Shown: positions 14,469 through 20,727 of the stretch, piece after piece
Layout: the number at the start of each line of letters is the position of its first letter
How positions within the stretch are numbered: the stretch's first letter is position 1
Source of the DNA: Prevotella sp. UBA7764
GTDB taxonomy: Bacteria; Bacteroidota; Bacteroidia; Bacteroidales; Bacteroidaceae
Assembly (NCBI GenBank): GCA_002481295.1
Contig: DLDU01000037.1
Coordinates: 1 to 33,697, forward strand
DNA: 33,697 nucleotides
Reading direction: 5' to 3'
Program-made: the position numbers and the translations under genes
Notes under the pieces: model-generated
Seen by the model: the letters and a program-made list of their open reading frames with translations, nothing else
The model's database searches: none
Told to the model about the DNA's origin: nothing

Positions 14469-15203
14469 ATGATTAAGACGAAGAAATATACACAAACGCA
14501 ACAAGTAATTGACACATTACGTAAATGTGGTGGATATGCTACCCTTGGCAAGCTTTATCATCTTGTCGATACCAGTTCGTGGGGAACAAAGACTCCTAAT
14601 GAATCTATCAGAAGAATTGTCCAGCAATCTGATGAAATATTCAAAATACAACCAGGTCTGTGGGCATTGGAGGAATGCCGTAACATGGTATTGAACAAAT
14701 TTGATATATTGTCCCCAAAATCACAAAACATTGAGACATTTACCCATGGATATTATCAAGGACTAATCATCAATATTGGTAATATGAAGCATTTCTCCAC
14801 TTATGTGCCTGCCCAGGATCAAAACAGAAAGTTCCTTGATAAGCCCTTAGTGGATATTTGCTCCTCAATCGTTATACCGGATTTTTCATATCATGACCTT
14901 ACCAAGCGAGCAAGCACTGTGGATGTGATATGGTTTAATGAGCGAAAGATGCCGGACAGTTTCTTTGAAGTTGAGCATACAACTGATATTCAAAACTCTG
15001 TCGCCAAATTCTGTGATCTGAGAGATTTCTATAGTCAATTCTATATTGTGGCTCCCAAAAGCAGAAAAGAACAATTTCTCAAAGTTATGGATCGTTCTGC
15101 TTTCAATGAGATGAAGGACAGAATAAAATTCCGTAGCTATGAAACTATCTGTAAGCAATACGAAGCGATGAGCATGATACAAAATTTGACTGATAAAATA
15201 TGA
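14469..15203 (+). CDS. HARE-HTH protein, putative type II restriction endonuclease
   Basis: Protein of 244 residues. Residues 5-68 resemble the HARE-HTH winged helix (TQTQQVIDTLRKCGGYATLGKLYHLVD, then ESIRRIVQQSDEIFKIQPGLWAL). The C-terminal half has a nuclease-like core: VDVIWF (D152), then SFFEVEHTTDIQNSVAKFCDL (E167, E169), then FYIVAPKSRKEQFLK. A D-x14-E-x-E arrangement recalls the BamHI variant of PD-(D/E)XK, but that is inference. An unusual Shine-Dalgarno-like AGGGGG (14455-14460) sits 8 nt before the ATG, whereas most genes here lack one. Composition is A/T-rich, suggesting transfer. Placed between a dam fragment and a DpnA-like methylase, it is most simply the endonuclease of a GATC-type restriction system. 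Confidence 0.7.
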   Translation: MIKTKKYTQTQQVIDTLRKCGGYATLGKLYHLVDTSSWGTKTPNESIRRIVQQSDEIFKIQPGLWALEECRNMVLNKFDILSPKSQNIETFTHGYYQGLIINIGNMKHFSTYVPAQDQNRKFLDKPLVDICSSIVIPDFSYHDLTKRASTVDVIWFNERKMPDSFFEVEHTTDIQNSVAKFCDLRDFYSQFYIVAPKSRKEQFLKVMDRSAFNEMKDRIKFRSYETICKQYEAMSMIQNLTDKI

Positions 15204-15368
15204 TAGATGAGATCATTTGTTAACTAATGAGTATCTCAGAAAATGTAGTAAGCCATTGATATCAAGACTTTTATTCTTTTTCAGAAATGATCTTTTTTGA
15301 TCTTTTTGGTTAAAGAATGATCTATCTGACAACATCATTATTTTTGATCGTACTTTTGTACAAGCATT
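15204..15368 (+). promoter_or_regulatory. Leader/promoter of the DpnA-like gene with clustered GATC sites
   Basis: Five GATC sites lie within 140 bp (15211, 15289, 15299, 15319, 15346), against about one per 256 bp expected by chance. Three fall in near-repeats of the form TGATCTTTTT. A -7 box TACTTTTG (15351-15358) starts two bases after the last GATC. No clean -33 TTG at the standard spacing was found. Confidence 0.6.
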
Positions 15369-16412
15369 ATGAAGTACAATGTCACGATCAACGAAACGCT
15401 TGCAAGGACCTTGCAGGTAGAGGCCGATTCACAAAGAGATGCAGAATCGGCCATTAGTCGGTTGTATTATAACAATGGCATAGTACTCTCTGCTGATGAT
15501 TATGTTTCAACAGAAATAACTGTTGATAAGAACCAGCCTTATTATAAATCCCCGTCCCTCGACTTCACCCTCATCCAGGGTGATTGCAACGACACACTGT
15601 CGAAGTTCTCGTTTGGTTTCGACATGGTTTTTGCCGATCCGCCCTATTTCCTCTCTTCCGGAGGCATCAGCTGTCAGAGCGGGAAAGTAGTTTGCGTGGA
15701 TAAGGGGGATTGGGATAAAACGAAAACACCGCAGGAGATGGATGCATTTAACCTGCGGTGGCTGACATCCGTGCGCGCTCATATGAAAGACAACGCCACG
15801 ATATGGATCTCCGGGACCTATCACAATATCTTCAGCGTGCAGCAGCAACTTATTCGGCTTGGCTTCAAGATTCTCAATGTGGTGACATGGGCTAAGACCA
15901 ATCCCCCACCCAATATCTCCTGCCGGTATTTCACCTACAGCACCGAGTTCATCATCTGGGCCCGCAAATTGGCCAAAGTGCCTCATTATTTCAATTACGA
16001 TTTGATGAAAAAACTCAATGGCGACAAGCAGATGACCGACGTGTGGCACCTCCCCGCCATTGCCCGGTGGGAGAAGTCATGTGGCAAGCATCCTACACAA
16101 AAGCCATTAGGATTGCTGGCCCGTATCATAGAGGCAAGCACGAAGCCCGACGCTTGGATTCTTGACCCATTTAGCGGCAGTGCCACCACCGGAATCGCTG
16201 CAAATCTTTTAGGAAGAAAGTATCTTGGACTTGAAATTGACGAAAAGTACCTTGCTATGAGCCGTGCAAGGAGAGAGGAGATTGAACATGCTGACATTCG
16301 GGCTGACTATGTCAACCGATTGGCAAAGAGCGGTAGCATACTGCCTCCTGATGACCTGTTTGTCCATGAAGCCGATCTCAATTATGGAAAGATACCATGG
16401 CTTGAGGAATAG
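15369..16412 (+). CDS. DpnA-like N6-adenine methyltransferase with N-terminal DpnD/PcfM-like domain
   Basis: Protein of 347 residues. Residues 1-52 (MKYNVTINETLARTLQVEAD, then YYNNGIVLSADDYVSTEITV) look like the small DpnD/PcfM family. From about residue 64 it is a beta-class adenine methylase: FADPPYFLSSGGI with DPPY at 90-93, VDKGDWDKTK, WISGTYHNI, WAKTNPPPNISCRYFTYSTEFIIWARK, KHPTQKPLGLL, and DPFSGSATTGIAANLLGRKYLGLEID (about 264-289) for AdoMet binding. I recall these motifs as closely matching DpnA, the second, GATC-specific methylase of the DpnII system. With the Dam-type enzyme broken, this would be the sole methylase protecting host DNA (inference). The gene is complete and its promoter region is rich in GATC. 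Confidence 0.88.
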   Translation: MKYNVTINETLARTLQVEADSQRDAESAISRLYYNNGIVLSADDYVSTEITVDKNQPYYKSPSLDFTLIQGDCNDTLSKFSFGFDMVFADPPYFLSSGGISCQSGKVVCVDKGDWDKTKTPQEMDAFNLRWLTSVRAHMKDNATIWISGTYHNIFSVQQQLIRLGFKILNVVTWAKTNPPPNISCRYFTYSTEFIIWARKLAKVPHYFNYDLMKKLNGDKQMTDVWHLPAIARWEKSCGKHPTQKPLGLLARIIEASTKPDAWILDPFSGSATTGIAANLLGRKYLGLEIDEKYLAMSRARREEIEHADIRADYVNRLAKSGSILPPDDLFVHEADLNYGKIPWLEE

Positions 16413-16433
16413 AGTTTCCCCCACCTCTCCCAT

Positions 16434-16480
16434 CCGTAACACCGTAACACCGTAACACCGTAACGTTTATAGCTATCCGA
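16434..16480 (+). repeat. 47-bp inverted repeat, right copy, with 8-bp GTAACACC array
   Basis: GTAACACC repeats three times plus a partial unit (16436-16464), followed by GTTTATAGCTATCCGA. The reverse complement matches 7424-7470 at 42 of 47 positions. It starts 22 bp after the methylase stop codon. Confidence 0.85.
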
Positions 16481-16562
16481 TGTCGGAAAAGCAAGAAATG
16501 TAAATAGAAATAGTAAAACTTAGAACTTTATAAAACATTGATTATTAATATAAAATATAATA

Positions 16563-16593
16563 TAATAATATATTATAATATAATATATTATTA
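16563..16593. repeat. Perfect 31-bp AT-only palindrome in an AT-rich tract
   Basis: The arm TAATAATATATTATA (16563-16577), a single central A, and the exact reverse complement (16579-16593). It lies in a nearly pure A/T run of about 60 bp (16535-16593), midway between opposed 8-bp arrays at 16436-16464 and 16648-16678. No gene is credible in 16481-16830; the rest of this gap contains only the third array and an AGGAGTT direct repeat near 16690. Confidence 0.85.
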
Positions 16594-16647
16594 CTCTATA
16601 GTCTCATTTCTGCCATTTTCCAAGCCGCGTGTCAGAATCGACCTTGT

Positions 16648-16678
16648 GTTACGCTGTTACGGTGTTACGGTGTTACGC
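16648..16678 (-). repeat. Third 8-bp GTTACGGT array
   Basis: GTTACGCT, GTTACGGT, GTTACGGT, GTTACGC in tandem. It has the same orientation as the array at 7440-7470 and is opposite to the one at 16436-16464, but lacks the TCCGATA...CTATAAA flank that the other two share. Confidence 0.85.
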
Positions 16679-16830
16679 ATGAGGAAATTAGGAGTTAGGA
16701 GTTCCATCTTGCCAAACGATATATATACAGTGAACGAATAATAATTACGCCCCTCGCAAACCATAAATTCAGAAAAATGAGGTTTATCGTTTGTCGTTAA
16801 CAGATTTTAACTGCAATAGAAGCCCCGGAT

Positions 16831-16861
16831 TTGGAAACGGGGCGATTGTGTAGTAACTTTG
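16831..16861 (+). promoter_or_regulatory. Promoter of the HU-like gene
   Basis: TTG (16831-16833), 20 nt, TAACTTTG (16854-16861), about 29 nt before the ATG at 16891. Confidence 0.8.
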
Positions 16862-16890
16862 CATCAGAAACTTTTTAAATCTTATTGCTT

Positions 16891-17379
16891 ATGCTACACT
16901 ACAAAGTCTATCAAAACAAGTCCAAGGGCAACAAGGCCTACGGCAAGTGGTTCGCCCGTGCCACCGTCAACCAAACCATCGACCTCGAGCGGCTCGCCGA
17001 GCACATGGCCAACCACAACACCCCCTACTCCAAGGGTGCCATCTACGGTGTGCTAACCGACATGGTGAACTGCATCCGCGAGCTCGTCCTCGACGGCAAC
17101 GCCGTGAAGATCCCCAACCTCGCCATCTTCTCCGCCGGACTTAAGACAAAGGGCGCAGATAATTTGAATGATTTCAATGTTGCGACCAACGTCCTCTCTG
17201 CGCATCTTCGCGCGCGCCCATGCGGCGACTTCACACGTGCCGAACTGACTGCTGCCGCAAGGGTGCAAGAGGCTGGTCAGTACAATCGTGGGGAAAAAGC
17301 CGAGGAAGGCGATAACAAGAGTTCCGGAACAAGCGAAAACGTGCCTTCTACAGGCGGAAAGGGTGGTGACGACGCCTAG
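16891..17379 (+). CDS. HU family DNA-binding protein (HU-related, Bacteroidota type)
   Basis: Protein of 162 residues. It begins MLHYKVYQNKSKGNKAYGKWFARATVNQT in the style of the extended HU-related family. The HU core follows, with LERLAEHMANHNTPYSKGAIYGVLTDMVNCIRELVLDGNAVKIPNLAIFSAGLKTKG (about 32-88). A disordered tail rich in Gly, Ser and Glu covers about 130-162. Such proteins bend or coat DNA. ATG 16891 is preferred over a TTG two codons upstream because the family starts at this Met. It is followed by the smalltalk gene, the usual partner in Bacteroidota, and is driven by its own promoter. In many genomes VirE-family genes lie in the same cluster; here VirE is about 7 kb away in the opposite orientation. 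Confidence 0.88.
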   Translation: MLHYKVYQNKSKGNKAYGKWFARATVNQTIDLERLAEHMANHNTPYSKGAIYGVLTDMVNCIRELVLDGNAVKIPNLAIFSAGLKTKGADNLNDFNVATNVLSAHLRARPCGDFTRAELTAAARVQEAGQYNRGEKAEEGDNKSSGTSENVPSTGGKGGDDA

Positions 17380-17425
17380 AGGATAAGCGGATAACTGCCG
17401 CAGACCGGGAAGAAAATTAAACTAT

Positions 17426-17488
17426 TAACTTTGGCTCTCCGCTATTCTAACGCTTTGCCATTCCACCCATAGAATGGCGGGGAGCCCT
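17426..17488 (+). promoter_or_regulatory. -7 box and structured leader of the smalltalk gene
   Basis: TAACTTTG (17426-17433) fits a -7 box, without a clear -33. Immediately downstream GGCTCTCCGC (from 17433) can pair with CGGGGAGCC (to about 17487), enclosing an inner hairpin CCATTC-loop-GAATGG. The structure could be a small RNA leader or terminator ahead of the 34-aa gene. Confidence 0.5.
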
Positions 17489-17504
17489 TTAAAAACAATT
17501 TATT

Positions 17505-17609
17505 ATGAGTACCGAAAACAAGAAAGAAACCTGGAAGCTGATCATCAACATGATTATCTCCATCCTCAGCGCCATCGCCACGACCTTCGGTCTGACCAGC
17601 TGCATGTAA
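17505..17609 (+). CDS. Smalltalk protein (34 aa)
   Basis: A 34-residue peptide that opens MSTENKKETWKLIINMIISI and continues through a hydrophobic helix to a Cys near the C-terminus (LTSCM). I recognise the 'smalltalk' type: a charged start with KETWKLII, one membrane-spanning-length helix, then Thr-Ser-Cys. The family is usually encoded directly after an HU-related gene and before a peptidoglycan amidase in Bacteroidota; here no amidase follows and wecB converges instead. The ATG lies downstream of a structured leader. Function is unknown; a membrane or holin-like role would fit the helix but is not established. Confidence 0.85.
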   Translation: MSTENKKETWKLIINMIISILSAIATTFGLTSCM

Positions 17610-17650
17610 AGGTGATCTTGAAGAGGGGGCGGGGCGAGGCTGCAAGGCCG

Positions 17651-18769
17651 TTACTCGTTCATCAGCACCTCCACGATGCGCTCCGCCGTGCGTCCGTCCC
17701 ATCTGTCGGGGATGCCGGATTGCTTCCACTGTCCGGTGGCCATCTTGCCGACAGCCTCTTCGAGCTTCTCAGCATCTTCGCCGACCAGCACATTGGTGCC
17801 GATCTTCACCGTCTCGATATGCTCGGTATAGCTGTTGAGCGTGATGCACGGCACCTGGTTGAAGGTAGCCTCCTCAGCCACATTGCCGCTGTCTGTGATG
17901 ATACCGCTGGCATGACGCGTCAGACGTGCGAAGGCCAGATAGCCCAACGGGGTGACGATATGGAAATTCTTCAGGTCGGGACGCTCTCTCAGTCCCAGTC
18001 CCGTGATCGTCTCCTCGGCCAGTCCTCTCAGCGGGGCGATGATCGTCGTGTCACCGGCTGCCCGGGCCAACGCCGTAACCATCTTCTTCAGATTGTCCTT
18101 GTCGGCCAGCAGCGCCTTGCGGTTGATCGTGAAGACCAGATAAGGCTTCAGCCTGCCATCTTCTGCCGTGATCACACGAGCCACCTCGTCGGGCAGCGTA
18201 GCCTGCTCGATACGTGTGTGGCAATAGCGCAGGTTGTCCATGAGGATGTTGCCCACCATATACACTTTTGAGAGTTCGGCGCCCTCGCGGTTTGCTATCG
18301 AGTTGTTGCTGATGCCGGCGGTGAAGAGAATGTCGCTCTGTCCGTCGATGACAAGCCGGTTGATCTCCTTCGGCATGTTGATGTCGAAACTGCGCGTGCC
18401 GGCAGCGATGTGCGCCAGCCTGATGCCCTGCTTCTTGGTGACGATAGACGCCGCCATCGTCGAGGCAAGGTCATCGACAACGACAACCACATCGGTAGGA
18501 TGATCCTGAAGATAAACCTCAAACTTAGACATCACCTGCCCCGTGAGCTCGTTGAGATTGACACAATCCACGCCTAAGAAGACATCGGGGCGTCTGATGC
18601 CCAAGTCGCTGAAAAGACTGTCCTCCAGCGTCGGGTCGTTGGCAATGCCGGCATAGACAATCTGACTCTCCACCGTTTTGCCCTCCCGACGCAGGTTCTC
18701 AATCTGACGAATCACTGGCGCCACCTTCATGAAGTTGGGACGGGCGCCGCAAAAAACACATATATTCAT
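17651..18769 (-). CDS. wecB: UDP-N-acetylglucosamine 2-epimerase (non-hydrolysing)
   Basis: Interconverts UDP-GlcNAc and UDP-ManNAc, supplying ManNAc derivatives for surface polysaccharides; cytoplasmic. The 372-residue length is typical. The N-terminal GARPNFMKVAPVIRQIE matches the epimerase signature. Further family motifs are HIAAGTRSFDINMPKEINRLVIDGQSD, LVFTINRKALLA, IITDSGNVAEEATFNQVPCITL and TEHIETVKIGTN. A six-codon upstream extension (ATG at 18787) is unlikely because the -7 box at 18806-18799 would leave almost no leader, whereas ATG 18769 has a leader of about 25 nt and family-like MNICVFCGARPN. It converges on the smalltalk gene with a 41-bp gap. Its product could feed surface polysaccharide export (see the export lipoprotein at 29521), but no other sugar gene is adjacent. 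Confidence 0.95.
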   Translation of the reverse strand: MNICVFCGARPNFMKVAPVIRQIENLRREGKTVESQIVYAGIANDPTLEDSLFSDLGIRRPDVFLGVDCVNLNELTGQVMSKFEVYLQDHPTDVVVVVDDLASTMAASIVTKKQGIRLAHIAAGTRSFDINMPKEINRLVIDGQSDILFTAGISNNSIANREGAELSKVYMVGNILMDNLRYCHTRIEQATLPDEVARVITAEDGRLKPYLVFTINRKALLADKDNLKKMVTALARAAGDTTIIAPLRGLAEETITGLGLRERPDLKNFHIVTPLGYLAFARLTRHASGIITDSGNVAEEATFNQVPCITLNSYTEHIETVKIGTNVLVGEDAEKLEEAVGKMATGQWKQSGIPDRWDGRTAERIVEVLMNE

Positions 18770-18798
18770 AGTATCGCTGTTTTGCACATTTATTGATG

Positions 18799-18828
18799 CA
18801 AACTTACATAAAAATTACAAAACTTCAA
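18799..18828 (-). promoter_or_regulatory. wecB promoter
   Basis: On the minus strand TTG (18828-18826), exactly 19 nt, TAAGTTTG (18806-18799). It decides the wecB start at 18769. Confidence 0.8.
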
Positions 18829-18877
18829 AATTTCTTCCATTGATTTTACGAAAAAGATAAGAGATGCCGCAAAACTA

Positions 18878-18908
18878 TTGCTACTTTCAGAGATTTCATG
18901 TACTTTTG
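18878..18908 (+). promoter_or_regulatory. Promoter of the 115-aa membrane protein gene
   Basis: TTG (18878-18880), 20 nt, TACTTTTG (18901-18908). Because the -7 box is inside an in-frame upstream extension, the true start is ATG 18930. Confidence 0.78.
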
Positions 18909-18929
18909 CAGACATCAATCATCAACGCC

Positions 18930-19277
18930 ATGGAAGCTAAACACAACAGCGACAATTTCGAAGCATACTGGGCTGAGCACAAAAGTGAGCTCATCGCCCG
19001 CGCACCGCAACATCTGCGCCAGGAGAGAGAAGACGCCTTGAAGATGAATACCGCGGGCGACTGGCTGCTGGCCATCGTGCCCATCATCGTGATGGTGGCA
19101 TTTCTCAGCGCGGGACTCATTCGCAGCGAGATCCTCAACTTTGCCGCCGCAGCCCTGATAGGTTTTGCCATATATGTGTTGACGATGCTCGTCAAGCCCT
19201 ATGTCACCGGCAAACGCAGCCTTGTAGACATCGACAACGACATCAAAGCGTATTTCCGTCAACAGCCAAGAACTTAG
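18930..19277 (+). CDS. Hypothetical inner-membrane protein, 115 aa
   Basis: Not a family I can name. The N-terminal 45 residues are hydrophilic and charged (EAYWAEHKSELIARAPQHLRQEREDALK). Two hydrophobic helices follow, about 46-67 (WLLAIVPIIVMVAFLSAGLI) and 69-90 (ILNFAAAALIGFAIYVLTML), then a short basic/acidic tail ending FRQQPRT. The likely topology is two transmembrane segments with both ends on the same side. It has its own promoter, is divergent from wecB and lies about 105 bp before tcdA, which has a separate promoter. No functional link is visible. Confidence 0.85.
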   Translation: MEAKHNSDNFEAYWAEHKSELIARAPQHLRQEREDALKMNTAGDWLLAIVPIIVMVAFLSAGLIRSEILNFAAAALIGFAIYVLTMLVKPYVTGKRSLVDIDNDIKAYFRQQPRT

Positions 19278-19285
19278 CGGGGGCT

Positions 19286-19316
19286 TGGTCGTTTCCCGAT
19301 TTTTTTGTACCTTTGC
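19286..19316 (+). promoter_or_regulatory. tcdA promoter
   Basis: TTG (19286-19288), 20 nt, TACCTTTG (19309-19316). The leader to ATG 19385 is about 60 nt. Confidence 0.75.
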
Positions 19317-19384
19317 AGCCCGGACACATTATATTTATAACACATTATTATTTAACAATAATAGGTATTAGAAGGAATACAAAG

Positions 19385-20299
19385 ATGCAAAATCAGTTTT
19401 CCCGTACACAGTTGCTTCTTGGCAAGCCCGCCATCGACACGCTCAGCGGCTCGCGTGTAGCCGTCTTCGGCATCGGAGGCGTCGGAGGATATGTGGTGGA
19501 AGTGCTGGCGCGCAGCGGTGTCGGCGAGATAGACCTCTTTGACGACGACCGCGTCTGCCTCACCAATGTCAACCGGCAGATCTATGCGCTCATCTCCACC
19601 GTCGGTCAGCACAAAGTGGATGTTGCCGAGGCACGTATCCATGACATCAACCGCCGTTGCATCGTGCATAAGCATCAGATGTTTTACATGCCCGCCAACG
19701 CCGACGAGATCGACCTCAGCCAGTATGACTATGTCGTGGACTGCGTAGACACGGTGACCGCAAAACTTGAGCTCATCAAGCGCTGCTACGCCCTCCACAT
19801 CCCCATCATCTCGTGCATGGGAGCCGCCAACAAGCTCGACGCCACCGCCTTCCGGGTGGCTGACATCAACAAGACCAAGATGGACCCGTTGGCAAAAGTC
19901 ATACGCAAAAAGCTGCGCCGCCTGCATATCCCTCATCTCAAGGTGGTCTACAGCGACGAGGAGCCGCTCAAGCAGATCGAAGATGACACCATCTCCTGCC
20001 GCTTCCACTGCATCTGTCCCAACAAGGATATGCGCAAGTGTACTGAGCGCCGCGACATTCCCGCCAGCGACGCTTTTGTTCCCGCAGCAGCAGGGCTCAT
20101 CGTCGGCGGCGAGGTGGTGAAGGATCTGATCAATGCCGCGGGCACCATGCGCATCACTCCCGAGGAAGCTCCTACCAACCCCAACGCCATTGCAGCGGCA
20201 GAGAAGGCACAGCAGCATCTTAAAAAATACAATGCGCTGAAAAAAGCAGCAGCCTCACCCCCAACAGCCTCACCCCCAACCCCTCTCCGAAGGAGATAG
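19385..20299 (+). CDS. tcdA: tRNA threonylcarbamoyladenosine dehydratase
   Basis: E1-like ThiF/MoeB-fold enzyme that cyclises t6A to ct6A at position 37 of ANN-decoding tRNAs, using ATP. The 304-residue product has the nucleotide-binding glycine motif VFGIGGVGGYV (about 27-37), DDDRVCLTNVNRQIYAL (ThiF-type), DCVDTVTAKLELIKRCY and DDTISCRFHCICPN with clustered cysteines. The start at 19385 gives the family N-terminus QFSRTQLLLGK; an in-frame extension upstream lies over the promoter region. The last 20 or so codons (AAASPPTASPPTPLRRR) come from dispersed-repeat copy C and are not part of the enzyme, whose family ends about there. The reading frame is otherwise intact. Confidence 0.94.
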   Translation: MQNQFSRTQLLLGKPAIDTLSGSRVAVFGIGGVGGYVVEVLARSGVGEIDLFDDDRVCLTNVNRQIYALISTVGQHKVDVAEARIHDINRRCIVHKHQMFYMPANADEIDLSQYDYVVDCVDTVTAKLELIKRCYALHIPIISCMGAANKLDATAFRVADINKTKMDPLAKVIRKKLRRLHIPHLKVVYSDEEPLKQIEDDTISCRFHCICPNKDMRKCTERRDIPASDAFVPAAAGLIVGGEVVKDLINAAGTMRITPEEAPTNPNAIAAAEKAQQHLKKYNALKKAAASPPTASPPTPLRRR

Positions 20300-20456
20300 A
20301 GCCTCACCCCCTACCCCTCTCCAAAGGAGAGGGGAGTAATATGTCTCAAGACACCCTCTCGACAAGCCAATTCAATGCAAGTCAACACCCGCAGAGCATT
20401 CTACTCCCCTCTCCTTCGGAGAGGGGTTGGGGGTGAGGCTGCTGGGGGTGAGGCTT
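20250..20456. repeat. Palindrome-rich dispersed repeat, copy C
   Basis: GCCTCACCCCC arms occur several times, with hairpins CCTCTCCAAAGGAGAGG (left) and CCCTCTCCTTCGGAGAGGG (right). The core is inverted relative to copies A and B: GTCTCAAGACACCC comes first and CCCGCAGAGCATTCTA last. It separates convergent tcdA and the helicase-associated-domain gene, and forms the 3' coding ends of both. Confidence 0.88.
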
Positions 20457-20716
20457 TTTCCATGCGTGCTCTCCCCATTGACGTATTGATGTTGGTTGAC
20501 ACGCTGATATTTCTCAGCCTCAGCAACGAGCTGGTCAAAGCGAGTCTTTCTATCGGCTTTCAGCACTCCTTTGTTGACCAACTTTCGGTTGTGTTTGGCC
20601 CAGTTGACCAAGTCGCGCTCTTCAGGCTGATATTTCGATGGCCGTCGTTTGTTGTTGTGCAGGAAGTCCATATACTTCTGCCACATCATGATCCACCTCT
20701 GGTCTTGCGTCATCAT
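20372..20716 (-). CDS. Helicase-associated (HA) domain protein, 114 aa
   Basis: Residues 1-75 match the helicase-associated domain found in many short Bacteroidota proteins: WQKYMDFLHNNKRRPSKYQPEERDLVNWAKHNRKLVNKG, then RFDQLVAEAEKYQRVNQHQ. The domain is a small helical, probably nucleic-acid-binding unit; no helicase is attached. The last 27 or so residues (SSLTPNPSPKERGVECSAGVDLH) are translated from dispersed-repeat copy C, so the original C-terminus was probably shorter. It begins 11 nt after the copper ATPase stop and may be the last gene of that operon, though a functional link is unclear. Confidence 0.8.
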   Translation of the reverse strand: MMTQDQRWIMMWQKYMDFLHNNKRRPSKYQPEERDLVNWAKHNRKLVNKGVLKADRKTRFDQLVAEAEKYQRVNQHQYVNGESTHGKSLTPSSLTPNPSPKERGVECSAGVDLH

Positions 20717-20727
20717 ATTTCTTTCGT

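Noticed and set aside
16538..16741. A 67-codon frame through the AT palindrome and third 8-bp array
   Set aside because: It consists of Ile/Tyr/Asn runs from the AT tract and the repeat-derived LRCYGVTVLR, which also appears in a spurious frame at 7438; no independent evidence for coding.
6837..17609. Integrase, tRNA target site or direct-repeat att sites for the island
   Set aside because: No tRNA gene, recombinase or convincing direct repeat was found at the edges; only inverted and dispersed repeats are present.
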